From the NCBI RefSeq assembly GCF_041447285.1, contig NZ_JBGMEB010000025.1, positions 5,196 through 69,195 of the forward strand: a stretch of 64,000 bases of DNA, read 5' to 3'. This document shows, piece after piece, positions 32,573 to 42,005 of the stretch (position 1 is its first letter; each line of letters begins with the position of its first letter). A program made the position numbers and the translations under genes. The DNA is from Methanomethylovorans sp041447285. GTDB taxonomy: Archaea > Halobacteriota > Methanosarcinia > Methanosarcinales > Methanosarcinaceae. A model generated the notes under the pieces. That model had not been told where the DNA came from, ran no database searches, and worked only from the letters and a program-made list of their open reading frames with translations.

Positions 32573-34375
32573 CTATACACTTTTTCTGGAAAATCCATTT
32601 AAAGTAAAGAAGAAAGTACTTCCTTTGTTTTTCTCACTCTCTGCCCATATTCTTCCCCCGTGACGCTCAATGATGCTTTTAGCAATGGTAAGGCCAAGGC
32701 CATTTCCATTGTATCTTCTTTTAGTACCGGAATCTACCTGATAGAAGCGGTCGAATATTCTTGTGAGTTCTTCTGGTGGTATACCTATTCCTCTATCCAC
32801 AACTTTTACAGTTATGACATTCTCCAAGCATGCTGCCTCTACAATTACATCCTCGCCAGGGCTGTTGAACTTTACAGCATTGTCTAAAATCTTAGTTATT
32901 GCATAACACAGTTTTTCAGGATCAGCTTTGACGTATATTTCCTTTCGTGTTTGATTTATCACATGAATATTGATCTCTGATGTTTTAGATCGCACTTTTC
33001 CAATTGCTTTCTCAATGACGTCATATAAATATATGCTATTATAAACAATCGACTTTGCGTCTTCTTCGTCCTTGGCAACTTCCAGAAGGTCTTCTATCAT
33101 CCATTCCTGCCGTTTCAAGGCTTCAAGTGATCTCTGGAGATACTCGCTCCGCTTTTCTTTATTTTCTTCTTCATACGCTATTTCTATGAATCCTTTTACT
33201 ATTGTCAAGGGTGTCCGCAGTTCGTGAGATATATTTGAAATTATATTGTTTTTCATTTCGTCAACAATTGTAAGCTCAGAAATGTCTTTGATCAAAAATA
33301 CAAGTTTATTTCTGTCATTGAGGTCAATATGTGCATGCCTGATCATAACTTGCTTCTTTGTTCCATTTCTTAAGACCAGATCTGTTTCAGGCTGGTTACT
33401 GCAGTGATTGTGAACATTTGTCTTTTTCAGTTGCCAGGATAATTCATTACATGAAAAAATGAACTGCTCTATTTGTTTTCCAATTATTTCTTCTTCTGCA
33501 AATCCAGTGAGGCTCAAAAAATGTTCATTTGCATATTCTACACATCCACTTTCATCTGTGATGAAAATGGCTTCGTTGCTTACGGATGTTATCACATCCA
33601 GGTAATCCTGGGTTTCCAGCACCTTTTCGGACATCTTTTGGAGTTCATGGACAAGATATTGCATTTTTGTTCCGATCTCAATGAAGATGCCAGAAAATTC
33701 GGATGATTTTTCTTTTTTCCTCATTTCCTCTAAGTAATTGAAGTTCCCTTTGCTTAATTCATCAAGTCCTTTGTTAAAAGAATAAATTGGTCCGAAAAAG
33801 ACCGTTTTTATAACATAAAATGTCAAAGAAATAGTCATTATCAGAGTTAATATGTAACTTAGTAATATGCGGGGGGAATCAATTACATATCCCAAAAAAT
33901 CACTTTCCTGGAGTCCAATATGTATCGTTCCCAGGGTGCCCTCTTTTATAGGCATTGTTATCTCATAGTTTTTGTAATTTGGTTGCAGGCTTACAAAAGA
34001 AAGACGGGAACTACCTACATTTTTCAGAAGGATTTTTTTTTCGTTGGATTTTGTCCATGCAACTGTGTTTCCACTGACATCTGTAACATAAATATAATCA
34101 ATTTTGTTCTCATTCAACAAGATGATTTCAATTATACTTTGTATCTCATTTGTATCGTTTGTTAAAAATAAACGGGTGAACTCTTCCTCCATAACCTCCG
34201 CTATGTCTAGAACACTATCTTTTGTTTGTTTTTCCATGGAATATTTCTGGATGTTATAAGATACTGTGACCAAAGTTCCTATTAAAAATATGATGCCAAC
34301 CAGTACTAAAAATCGATTTGCAATGATCTGCGCATATGGTTCACAATTTTCGGGGCCACTTTTCTTGCCGGACAT
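32573..34375 (-). CDS. Membrane sensor histidine kinase (PAS-HisKA-HATPase)
   Basis: A 600-aa kinase: TM1 at about 21-43, an extracytoplasmic sensor of about 120 residues, TM2 at about 168-192, a HAMP-like linker, a coiled stretch, a PAS domain at about 255-370, HisKA with phospho-acceptor His384 in S-H-E-L-R-T-P-L, and an ATPase domain with N box Asn499, D-R-G-I-G-I-P and G-N-G-L-G-L. Ligand unknown. It is divergent from a receiver-fusion gene 184 bp away and near a second receiver protein, so the three probably form one signalling set. The T-rich end near 32573 is shared with alaS. Confidence 0.93.
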   Translation of the reverse strand: MSGKKSGPENCEPYAQIIANRFLVLVGIIFLIGTLVTVSYNIQKYSMEKQTKDSVLDIAEVMEEEFTRLFLTNDTNEIQSIIEIILLNENKIDYIYVTDVSGNTVAWTKSNEKKILLKNVGSSRLSFVSLQPNYKNYEITMPIKEGTLGTIHIGLQESDFLGYVIDSPRILLSYILTLIMTISLTFYVIKTVFFGPIYSFNKGLDELSKGNFNYLEEMRKKEKSSEFSGIFIEIGTKMQYLVHELQKMSEKVLETQDYLDVITSVSNEAIFITDESGCVEYANEHFLSLTGFAEEEIIGKQIEQFIFSCNELSWQLKKTNVHNHCSNQPETDLVLRNGTKKQVMIRHAHIDLNDRNKLVFLIKDISELTIVDEMKNNIISNISHELRTPLTIVKGFIEIAYEEENKEKRSEYLQRSLEALKRQEWMIEDLLEVAKDEEDAKSIVYNSIYLYDVIEKAIGKVRSKTSEINIHVINQTRKEIYVKADPEKLCYAITKILDNAVKFNSPGEDVIVEAACLENVITVKVVDRGIGIPPEELTRIFDRFYQVDSGTKRRYNGNGLGLTIAKSIIERHGGRIWAESEKNKGSTFFFTLNGFSRKSV

Positions 34376-34559
34376 TTATGATACACAATTCACTACTTAT
34401 GAACCTCAGTATACCTTAGGTATCACTGATCCTATCTTTTGTATTGTTTTGCCCTAAATCTCAGCTTTCACTGAAAAGTATACTTTAAATTATATTCATA
34501 GTTTATATTTTTAATGCTAATATTTTTTTGTGTAACTATATCGAGTACCAAAGTTTAAT
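34376..34559. promoter_or_regulatory. Divergent promoter region of kinase and receiver-fusion genes
   Basis: A 184-bp A/T-rich gap between the divergent starts. TATA-like A/T runs occur near 34486-34515 for the plus-strand gene. A shared regulatory region is plausible but no clear operator repeat was found. Confidence 0.35.
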
Positions 34560-35663
34560 ATGAGAACAGAACAGATAATTGCTAATATATTATACAAGGT
34601 AAATATGATGAATGTAGATGAGACACACGAAATAATTCATGTCTTCAAAGATGGCCTCAGGTCAAAAACTGTTCTTTTTCTTGCTCCTGTAGATGTTGCA
34701 GTAGGACGTGTTGTTTATTTTTATGTATCTGATCTGCTGCAAAGCGATCCTCAACAAAAAGTGGTCTGGCTTTGCCTGAAAGTACCCAAAGATAAAGTGC
34801 TGGCGCAGTTCCAGGAATATAAATATTATTTTGATCCCGAGCGCATCATGTTCATTGACTTACTTTCTGCTGGAAAAGAACCATCAGATGGTGTTCTCTA
34901 TTTCTCTTCTACATCCGATCATACAAAAATAGCCTCTCATATCGTGCAGCTCTTTGAAAAGTTTCCCGGTTCTCTGTTAGTTATCGATAGCATGACAGTG
35001 CTAGGCACTGATAACATGCAAGTTGTGGAAACCTTCATTAATTTCGTTCGCTCAAAAGTTTCAGAAAAAAATGGTTCTATAATTGCCATATTAGGAAAGG
35101 ATACTCTCAAAGCCGAATCAGAAGCACTTATTAAGTCCTTCTTTGAAATAATTGTTGAACTCACAAGTATAGGCGAAATCCATGCAGATATAGGAATGCA
35201 AACTCTTGATGCAAGGTTCCATGTTGAAGATGGCAAACTATCTTTCGAATACATACAGAAGAAATTAAAGAGAGGCCGTCTTAAGATCCTAATTGTCGAT
35301 GATGAACCGGATATACCAGATCTTCTGCAGCTTTCGCTTGCAAGTCAACCTTATGATTTTGTAGTTGCATATAATGGGCAGCAAGCCATCGAAACCACAT
35401 TGAAGGAGCGGCCCGATCTGATACTTCTTGACATAATGATGCCCGATATGGATGGATACGAGGTGGTAGAACACCTTAAGCAGAGCCCTACAGCGGCTAC
35501 TATTCCAGTGATAATGATCTCTGCCAAGACTGCTGTAGAGGATAAGGTGCGCGGCATGGAACTGGGCATTGATGATTATATTGCCAAACCTTTTGATAAG
35601 CGTGAGGTCAATGCCAGGATCCGAATGGTCATGCGTCGATATGGCTGGGTTGAAGAAGAGTGA
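34560..35663 (+). CDS. RecA/KaiC-like domain fused to a receiver domain
   Basis: A 367-aa fusion. Residues 35-235 fold like RecA/KaiC-type ATPase domains (V-L-F-L-A-P-V-D, L-L-V-I-D-S-M-T-V), as in the DUF835-like sensory family, but no Walker A P-loop is visible, so ATP binding is doubtful. Residues 241-360 form a CheY-type receiver with acidic pair Asp247-Asp248, phospho-Asp291 in L-L-D-I-M-M-P and Lys343 in I-A-K-P-F. It is divergent from the histidine kinase and probably its partner. There is no DNA-binding domain; output would be by protein contact. Confidence 0.85.
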   Translation: MRTEQIIANILYKVNMMNVDETHEIIHVFKDGLRSKTVLFLAPVDVAVGRVVYFYVSDLLQSDPQQKVVWLCLKVPKDKVLAQFQEYKYYFDPERIMFIDLLSAGKEPSDGVLYFSSTSDHTKIASHIVQLFEKFPGSLLVIDSMTVLGTDNMQVVETFINFVRSKVSEKNGSIIAILGKDTLKAESEALIKSFFEIIVELTSIGEIHADIGMQTLDARFHVEDGKLSFEYIQKKLKRGRLKILIVDDEPDIPDLLQLSLASQPYDFVVAYNGQQAIETTLKERPDLILLDIMMPDMDGYEVVEHLKQSPTAATIPVIMISAKTAVEDKVRGMELGIDDYIAKPFDKREVNARIRMVMRRYGWVEEE

Positions 35664-35747
35664 TCAAGGCAAAGTTTTATATTTTGTTAAAATGCATAAA
35701 CACATTGTTAAAACATTGATGCTCTTCAATTTTCCGGAGCCATTTGG

Positions 35748-36131
35748 ATGTGTCCTAAAGTAATGGTAGTAGATGATGAGCCAGACACTATTGATCTGTT
35801 AAAGCTGGTATTAGGATATGAGAATATCGATGTTGTAGGGGCTCATAGCGGTATTGAATGCTTGGAACATATGGATACAGTCGAACCTGATGCTATTCTG
35901 CTTGATTTGATGATGCCTGAAATGAATGGTTGGGAAACCTTTCATAAAATAAAGGAAAAAGATCCTCAAATTCCTGTAGCAATAATTACGGTCAAAAATC
36001 AGGAATTTGACAAAATGCGTGGTATTCATGTTTTAAAAGCAGATGATTACATTACAAAACCATTTAACAGGAAAGATCTGGTGGAACGGATTCATCGCCT
36101 CATTTCTTTGAAAAACAAAGCGACCAAATAA
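35748..36131 (+). CDS. Single-domain response regulator
   Basis: A 127-aa CheY-like receiver. Acidic residues Asp9-Asp10, phospho-acceptor Asp53 in L-L-D-L-M-M-P-E-M and Lys104 in I-T-K-P-F are intact. No output domain. It follows the receiver-fusion gene by 84 bp in the same direction. It could pass phosphate onward from the membrane kinase or act on the archaellum machinery encoded nearby; the latter is speculation based on distance. Confidence 0.9.
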   Translation: MCPKVMVVDDEPDTIDLLKLVLGYENIDVVGAHSGIECLEHMDTVEPDAILLDLMMPEMNGWETFHKIKEKDPQIPVAIITVKNQEFDKMRGIHVLKADDYITKPFNRKDLVERIHRLISLKNKATK

Positions 36132-36145
36132 AAAAGTGAATTTAA

Positions 36146-37189
36146 TTATATCTTTTCGCAGATATAAGAAGTTCTGCCTTTGGCAAAAAGAATGACCTTT
36201 CTATCCCCTTTAAGGTTCATTTCCAGCCTATTACGAATGTCCCAGTATTGAGCAGGGTCTATTTCTGTCCGAAGCAGTACTTTGCCATATCCTCTCTTTT
36301 TTAGTTCTTTGTTGATTTTCTCAGGTACAAACTCTGCATTGAACACTACCTTATACGTGTTTTTTATCATAGGATGTTCCACAGCTTTATCTGATGTAAG
36401 CATCAACCGTTTGTCATCCATCCTGAATAGTTCTACATTTTGATTTCGCATTTGTGAAACCAGCTCTGGAAGCAATTCAGCTTTTATCAGGGCTGGATCT
36501 GGTTCATACAGGTATTTTCCCGGCTTGTATACACTGTTCATCTCAATTTCGCCGAGATTTTCTTTTGTACACAATTTCACTGCTCCCGGCAAGGACACTG
36601 CAGATCTGCTGCAAGTTTTTAGATCTCCAAAATACAGGTCCAACCTGTTTAGTTCTCCATTAAGAGACAAATATTCCAGTTCACAGTCAAAAGGTATTCT
36701 TTCAGGGGGCAGCTGTGGAGGTGCTTCAAAAACGAAATTGCTTGATTTTTTGGAATAAGCTTCCAATACATCGGGTATGTGTGGAGTTAGATTATCTATG
36801 TCTCGTTCTTTTTCTTCTGCCGCTCTGGCAGGGTCAGAAAATACAATATCAACTTCAGGGATTTGTGCAATCACATCTGGAGAGATTGCATCCCCACAGA
36901 TGAACTCTACATTATCAAGGCCGAAGAGTTTACAGTTCTTCCTGGCAAGATCAAGCTTAGCAGGATTAATTTCAATTGCATAGACTGTTTCGCACTCCTT
37001 TGCAAAATATACTGTCTGCCCTCCAATGCCGCAGCTTATGTCTGCAAGACTGGAGCATTTAAGCCTCTTTGCCCTATATGCGGCCGCTGGCCAAGGTGTT
37101 GCAAACCGCAGTCCATTTTCATCAGAATATAACTGCTTTTCAAAATTCTTTTTTTTAGTCACCTGGATCAAATCACTAAGGTGTGTCAA
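36146..37189 (-). CDS. SAM-dependent methyltransferase with THUMP-like C-terminal domain
   Basis: A class I methyltransferase. The SAM site is L-A-D-I-S-C-G-I-G-G-Q-T-V-Y-F-A, followed by E-I-N-P and a D-P-A-R-A in place of the D-P-P-R/N-P-P-Y catalytic motif. The C-terminal part (about 90 residues, K-R-G-Y-G-K-V-L-L-R) resembles a THUMP-like RNA-binding module, so an RNA substrate is likely. The frame is open up to an ATG at 37279, but TATA-like A/T sequence lies within those first codons, so a start at or after the TTG at 37189 is preferred. The exact start is uncertain. Confidence 0.75.
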   Translation of the reverse strand: MTHLSDLIQVTKKKNFEKQLYSDENGLRFATPWPAAAYRAKRLKCSSLADISCGIGGQTVYFAKECETVYAIEINPAKLDLARKNCKLFGLDNVEFICGDAISPDVIAQIPEVDIVFSDPARAAEEKERDIDNLTPHIPDVLEAYSKKSSNFVFEAPPQLPPERIPFDCELEYLSLNGELNRLDLYFGDLKTCSRSAVSLPGAVKLCTKENLGEIEMNSVYKPGKYLYEPDPALIKAELLPELVSQMRNQNVELFRMDDKRLMLTSDKAVEHPMIKNTYKVVFNAEFVPEKINKELKKRGYGKVLLRTEIDPAQYWDIRNRLEMNLKGDRKVILFAKGRTSYICEKI

Positions 37190-37335
37190 TAGATTTAAAC
37201 CGATCTGTCTGAAGTGCGGTGAAATGTAGTATTTAGGTACAATATTATTATATAATATAGGATATATACATCTCTCCACTATAGTAATCCTGATTAGTAT
37301 AAGAATACAAATTCAAGCAAACTAAAAGGTCTATA

Positions 37336-38601
37336 ATGGCAGGGCTTGGCGATAAGATCAAGAATCTAACTTCTCTTCTTAATAAAGGAGGGAAGAAGAA
37401 ATCATCCAATTCTCCTTTCAGTGGTAACACTGATCCTTTTTCCAATGCTCCTCCTGGTCTTGGAGTTGTACCTGATCTAAAGGCTGGTATGCCTCCTTTA
37501 CAGGGTGTTTCACCCCCTGGTATGCCACCTGGAATAGCAAGTCCCCCAGGCGGCTTCCCTCCTGGAATGCAACCTGTAGCCGAGAAACCATCGGTTGACG
37601 CTGCTGCACTTGAAGCAAGCAACAAGAAAATAAAGGAACTTGAAGGTAAGCTTTCAAAAGCAGAAGTGAACCTCTCAATGGTTCAGAAAGAGAATGAAGA
37701 AGTGAATAAAACAGTCTCAAAGATGGATAAAAACATCCTTGAACTGTTATCTTTATACGAGATCGTTTCTAACCAGGTCAATCCCTTTGTAGGCGATGAT
37801 GCCGGTGGAAGGGCAACACTTGAGAGATTCGACAAAACTGAAAAAAGGATCAATGAAGTTGGAAATATGCTTGTAATGCTGAAGAACGATATAGATTCAT
37901 TCTCACAGCGTATAAGTTCTCCAGGGCTTGCAGATACAGTTAGTGAAAAGATGCAGGATATGGAGACAAAGTTTGATGCGTTTGCAGATGCAATGGCAAT
38001 GATGCACGAAAGTATCAATACGATATCCGCAAAAACAGAGGAGCTTTCAGAAAAAAACGCGCTTATCGATAATAACATTCTGGAGCTTTCCGAAATTATC
38101 AGTAAGCTTGCTCTTAAGGTGGAAGATATAGAAAAGAATGGAGCAAAGATGAAACAATCTCCTGATCAGGTGACTAACTCTGGGGAACCTACTATTTCTG
38201 AAGGATCAAATCCTGATAATCAGGAAAAACCAAAAGAAAAGAATCCATTGGTCAGATTGGATGCTATTCGCAAGGATCCCACAAGTGTTGTTGTTCTTCT
38301 CAACTGGATTGAATTCCTGATGGAGAGAGTGGGCAGAAACAATCTGATGGACGCTCTTGACTATTACGTTGATATTGGCTGGATAAGCGATAATGTACGC
38401 TCAGAAATAATGGCCTATGCAAGGGGAATCGACTATTACGTTGAGAAGCCTACATGGCGCCTTCTCCCAGAAGACCATACTAAATCATTGCTTTTCATTG
38501 AGAGGTTATGTGGCCGCAAGATAGACAAGAACATGCTGAGCAGTATTGACAGAGAAATGTCAAAGGTCAAGCATGGACTGGAGGAACTCTATGGGCTTTG
38601 A
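37336..38601 (+). CDS. Archaellum accessory protein ArlC/D/E (FlaC/D/E type)
   Basis: A 421-aa protein: short basic N terminus, Pro/Gly-rich linker at about 35-85 (repeats of P-P-G-M/G), a long coiled coil at about 95-270, and the conserved FlaD/E domain at about 300-421 (W-I-E-F-L-M-E-R-V-G and W-R-L-L-P-E-D-H). The family forms the cytoplasmic ring that links the archaellum motor to chemotaxis (via CheF). The fused C/D/E architecture is typical of this order. It begins the motor operon, with arlF overlapping by 11 bp. Confidence 0.9.
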   Translation: MAGLGDKIKNLTSLLNKGGKKKSSNSPFSGNTDPFSNAPPGLGVVPDLKAGMPPLQGVSPPGMPPGIASPPGGFPPGMQPVAEKPSVDAAALEASNKKIKELEGKLSKAEVNLSMVQKENEEVNKTVSKMDKNILELLSLYEIVSNQVNPFVGDDAGGRATLERFDKTEKRINEVGNMLVMLKNDIDSFSQRISSPGLADTVSEKMQDMETKFDAFADAMAMMHESINTISAKTEELSEKNALIDNNILELSEIISKLALKVEDIEKNGAKMKQSPDQVTNSGEPTISEGSNPDNQEKPKEKNPLVRLDAIRKDPTSVVVLLNWIEFLMERVGRNNLMDALDYYVDIGWISDNVRSEIMAYARGIDYYVEKPTWRLLPEDHTKSLLFIERLCGRKIDKNMLSSIDREMSKVKHGLEELYGL

Positions 38602-39022
38602 GACATCTGTAGTAGTAACCATTTTTTTGGTGTCTGCAATACTCATAGCTACAATATCTTATTCAACTATCAGTTCTTCAAATGATCTGCTTTCAAGTTC
38701 TCTTGATGAGCATTTTTCACTTCTGAGCAAAAAACTGCAAACGGATGTAGAGATCGTTGAATCAAATGCTGTCTTTCATAATTCTACTTACCAGTTATCT
38801 CTGATGGTTCTCAATACAGGCAGTGAAACTTTGAGGTCTGATGAACTGGATATTCTCATTGATGGCGTTCACGTATCATATTCAGGTGTAAGTAACATTA
38901 CAACATGGACTCCAGAGACTTATGCAGTCCTAAATGTCTATAATCTATCAGGTTTTGGTGATCACAGGGTAAAACTCGTGACTAAAAATGGGGTTTGTGA
39001 CTACTATTCTTATAGCGTTTGA
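38591..39022 (+). CDS. arlF: Archaellum stator protein ArlF
   Basis: A 143-aa protein with one N-terminal membrane helix (about residues 5-27) and a beta-sandwich domain facing outside. The gene begins inside arlC/D/E at ATG 38591, preceded by GGAGG, so the overlap is real. It fits ArlF, the archaellum component that binds the S-layer as a static anchor. Its order before arlG and arlH matches the standard operon. About 64 bp of noncoding sequence with TATA-like runs follows. Confidence 0.85.
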   Translation: MGFETSVVVTIFLVSAILIATISYSTISSSNDLLSSSLDEHFSLLSKKLQTDVEIVESNAVFHNSTYQLSLMVLNTGSETLRSDELDILIDGVHVSYSGVSNITTWTPETYAVLNVYNLSGFGDHRVKLVTKNGVCDYYSYSV

Positions 39023-39086
39023 ATTTCTGTTTTCAGGAATTAATATATACTAATAATTATATATTATTGCTGTTTACTTAGTATAT

Positions 39087-39611
39087 TTGATCCTCTTGAG
39101 AGTTGACAGAACAGTGTTTAGTACAGGGCAATCAGGTAAGTTCTTTGCAGACAGAACAGGTGAAACTGCTATAACCCATATGATATTTTTCATAGCGGCA
39201 GTTGTCATAGCCATGGGTGTTATTGCTGTTCTTTCTGTGAATATCCAGTCTATTACAGGAGCTACCTATGCAGGAAGCAAAGTTTTGTCAGATCAAATGC
39301 GCACAGATATTACCATAATTAATGACCCTGAGATCATACCTTATGACAGTTACGAGAAACGCTACACATTCTATGCAAAGAATACAGGGGACTCAGAGCT
39401 TAATACAGAGTTTGTCACCATCCTGATAGATGGAGTTCTCATAGAGCCTTCGAACGTTCAGAGTGACGTAATAGATGGAGATGTTATCTGGCGGCCAGGC
39501 GATGTACTGGTTGTTAATACAACAATGTCATCGGCTCTCAGTACCGGGGATCACCGGGTTAAGATTGCTGCCGAGAATGGCAAGTCCGGATCCATGAGCT
39601 TTAAAACATAA
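39087..39611 (+). CDS. arlG: Archaellum stator protein ArlG
   Basis: A 174-aa protein with the ArlG hallmark T-A-I-T-H-M-I-F-F-I-A-A-V-V-I-A that forms the N-terminal membrane helix near residues 32-52, followed by an outer beta-rich domain. With ArlF it forms the stator filament in the pseudoperiplasm. Starts are TTG (39087 or 39096) or GTG (39114); none has a clear ribosome site, so the N terminus is uncertain. The 64-bp gap before it has an A/T-only stretch that may be an internal promoter. Confidence 0.82.
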   Translation: MILLRVDRTVFSTGQSGKFFADRTGETAITHMIFFIAAVVIAMGVIAVLSVNIQSITGATYAGSKVLSDQMRTDITIINDPEIIPYDSYEKRYTFYAKNTGDSELNTEFVTILIDGVLIEPSNVQSDVIDGDVIWRPGDVLVVNTTMSSALSTGDHRVKIAAENGKSGSMSFKT

Positions 39612-39628
39612 TTATATGAGGTATACAC

Positions 39629-40324
39629 TTGGCCGATATTTATCCATTTAGCATTCCCCGGGATGAGTTCAATGATAAACTAGGCGGAGGCTTTCCATCT
39701 GGTTCTTTCGTAGTGATAGAAGGAGGTAGTGGCGGAGGTAAAAGTACCATTACACAGCGTCTTACATATGGATTCATCGAGAACAAGATTAGTGTAACTT
39801 TTGTCTCTACTCAGCTTACGACCAAGGGCTTCATAAACCAGATGTATTCTCTCGATTATCCTATTGGACCTTATCTCTTAAATGGTACACTACTCTACAT
39901 ACCTGTAATTCCTCTTGTTCAGGCTGCCAAGTCCCGTCTGGATTTTGTTGAAAGATTGATGAGTGCAGAAGAGCTATTTGACAAGGATGTGATCATAATA
40001 GATACGATCTCATCTCTTATCAAGTACAGTGCCAATATTGAAAAAAGTCTGGATCTGATCTCTTTTTTCAAGAAGCTTAATGGTATCGGAAAAGTGATAA
40101 TTCTGACTATAGAGCCTAGCCAGCTCAGTGAAGAAATAACATCTATGTTCAGATCAAGCTGCGATATTTATATAACACTGAAGTCCAGGCCCATGGCAAG
40201 TGAGGTAAAGAGGACCGTTGTGGTCAATAAGTTCACAGGCGCTAAAGGACCTGTAGGACAGATGATAGGTTTCAGAATAGAACCCAAGGTTGGGCTGGTT
40301 GTGGAGATTGCATCTGTCTCATGA
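39629..40324 (+). CDS. arlH: Archaellum ATP-binding regulator ArlH
   Basis: A 231-aa RecA/KaiC-like protein. The Walker A is G-G-S-G-G-G-K-S-T near residue 35, and a Walker B-like I-I-I-D-T follows. ArlH binds ATP and docks on ArlI to regulate archaellum assembly and rotation. The start is TTG at 39629, with a GAGGT ribosome site 7 bp upstream. The following arlI begins 17 bp after the stop. Confidence 0.93.
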   Translation: MADIYPFSIPRDEFNDKLGGGFPSGSFVVIEGGSGGGKSTITQRLTYGFIENKISVTFVSTQLTTKGFINQMYSLDYPIGPYLLNGTLLYIPVIPLVQAAKSRLDFVERLMSAEELFDKDVIIIDTISSLIKYSANIEKSLDLISFFKKLNGIGKVIILTIEPSQLSEEITSMFRSSCDIYITLKSRPMASEVKRTVVVNKFTGAKGPVGQMIGFRIEPKVGLVVEIASVS

Positions 40325-40341
40325 TACTGGAGGTTGTATGA

Positions 40342-41994
40342 ATGGATGCTGATTTTCAGAAAGCTGTACAAAGGAATCCTCATCTGGGAGAGTATGTAGA
40401 GAAAGTCAAGAAAGAAAAAGGATCTGAACCCCAGTTTGTGGTAAGTTTATCTAAAGATCTGGATAGCGATAATGTCAATATCATCCTCCCCGTTGGAGAT
40501 CCAATATTTATTCACATATATGGCACTCCTGAAATGGGCGAAATAAAATATTACACCGTGGAACCTCGCCTTTCTGAAAAGGAAAAAAAGAAGTATGATG
40601 CTATTATGAGCCTCGTACTAGAGAAGTCTGCAAAGGAGCCTGTACCACAATCTGAGACCGAGCTTAAAGAGATGATCTCTAAATTATTGAACAGCTCAGT
40701 GGATGTGGGTGCCGGAGGCGACATAGAAGAGGACAAAAAAGGACCAGGGGTAATTCAAAAGCTTGTTCCCGTAAAGAAAAAAGTGCCTCTTAACCAGCAA
40801 GAGTACAATAAGATCCTCTACTATATCGAAAGGAACATCATCGGGTCAGGTCCAATAGAACCAATTATCAGAGACCCCTATCTTGAAGATATACACAGCA
40901 TAGGTGTAAACAGCGTTTATATTGTCCACAAGATATTTGGAATGATTCAAACAGATATCACTTTTGGAGATGATGCAGGACTTGATAGCTGGCTCCGAAG
41001 CATGAGCGAGCGCATAGGCAGGCCTGTAAGTGATGCCCGTCCAATTGCTGATGGTGCGCTTCCCGATGGTTCACGTATAAACATCATCTATAGTCCGGAT
41101 ATCAGCCGCAGAGGCAGCAGTTTCACAATGCGTAAATTCATGGAAGTGCCTGTGAGTGTCATTCAGCTTGTGAAATGGGGTGCTCTTAGTGCTGAAATGG
41201 CAGCTTACATGTGGATATGTCTGGAAAATGGTCAGAGTGTTTTCTTCAGTGGCGAAACGGCAAGTGGAAAAACCACAATGCTTAATGCATGCTTATGTTT
41301 TGTGAATCCTAAAGCTAAGATCTTCACTGCTGAAGATACCGCCGAAGTGCAGCCTCCCCAGCCTGTATGGCAGCAGCTTATCACTCGTGAAGATGGTCCT
41401 GTGGATTCGAGGGTAGATACATTTGCACTACTGAAAGCTGCATTACGTTCCAGGCCAAATTACATCATTGTAGGTGAAATCCGAGGTGTGGAAGGTGCTG
41501 TGGCTTTCCAGGGTATGCAGACAGGGCACCCTGTGATGGCAACTTTCCACGCATCTGCAGTTACTAAGATGATACAGCGTTTGACGGGTAATCCCATTAA
41601 TGTACCTGTTACCTTTATCGACAACCTGAATGTTGCCATGATCCTTTCTGCAGTATACAGAAAAGGCAAATTTCTCAGACGTTGCCTTGCTGTTGAGGAG
41701 TTAGAAGGGTATTACGAAGAAGCTGGCGGTGTTGTCACAAGGGCTGTTTTCCAGTGGGACCCTGAGACTGACAAACATATTTTCCGTGGTCTAAACAACA
41801 GTTACATTCTGGAAAATAAAATAGCTGCTAAATTAGGTTATGATGATAAGCGTAAGATCTACCAGGATCTGTTCCTGCGTGCTAAAATCATAAACGAAAT
41901 GCGGGCCAGAGGAATAGAAGAGTATCATGAAGTACTTGAGGTAATTATCAATTTCTACAAACATGGTGTTGAAGGGCTACCTTTCTCAGTCTAA
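40342..41994 (+). CDS. arlI: Archaellum motor ATPase ArlI
   Basis: A 550-aa type IV-filament ATPase that powers both assembly and rotation of the archaellum. The Walker A is G-E-T-A-S-G-K-T-T near residue 310, with the Asp box, Walker B (I-I-V-G-E-I-R-G) and His box (T-F-H-A-S) following in order. The N terminus has the flexible helical part needed for switching. It overlaps nothing but lies within the arlH-I-J series, with GGAGGT before the ATG. Confidence 0.95.
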   Translation: MDADFQKAVQRNPHLGEYVEKVKKEKGSEPQFVVSLSKDLDSDNVNIILPVGDPIFIHIYGTPEMGEIKYYTVEPRLSEKEKKKYDAIMSLVLEKSAKEPVPQSETELKEMISKLLNSSVDVGAGGDIEEDKKGPGVIQKLVPVKKKVPLNQQEYNKILYYIERNIIGSGPIEPIIRDPYLEDIHSIGVNSVYIVHKIFGMIQTDITFGDDAGLDSWLRSMSERIGRPVSDARPIADGALPDGSRINIIYSPDISRRGSSFTMRKFMEVPVSVIQLVKWGALSAEMAAYMWICLENGQSVFFSGETASGKTTMLNACLCFVNPKAKIFTAEDTAEVQPPQPVWQQLITREDGPVDSRVDTFALLKAALRSRPNYIIVGEIRGVEGAVAFQGMQTGHPVMATFHASAVTKMIQRLTGNPINVPVTFIDNLNVAMILSAVYRKGKFLRRCLAVEELEGYYEEAGGVVTRAVFQWDPETDKHIFRGLNNSYILENKIAAKLGYDDKRKIYQDLFLRAKIINEMRARGIEEYHEVLEVIINFYKHGVEGLPFSV

Positions 41995-42005
41995 AGGTGT
42001 ATTTA

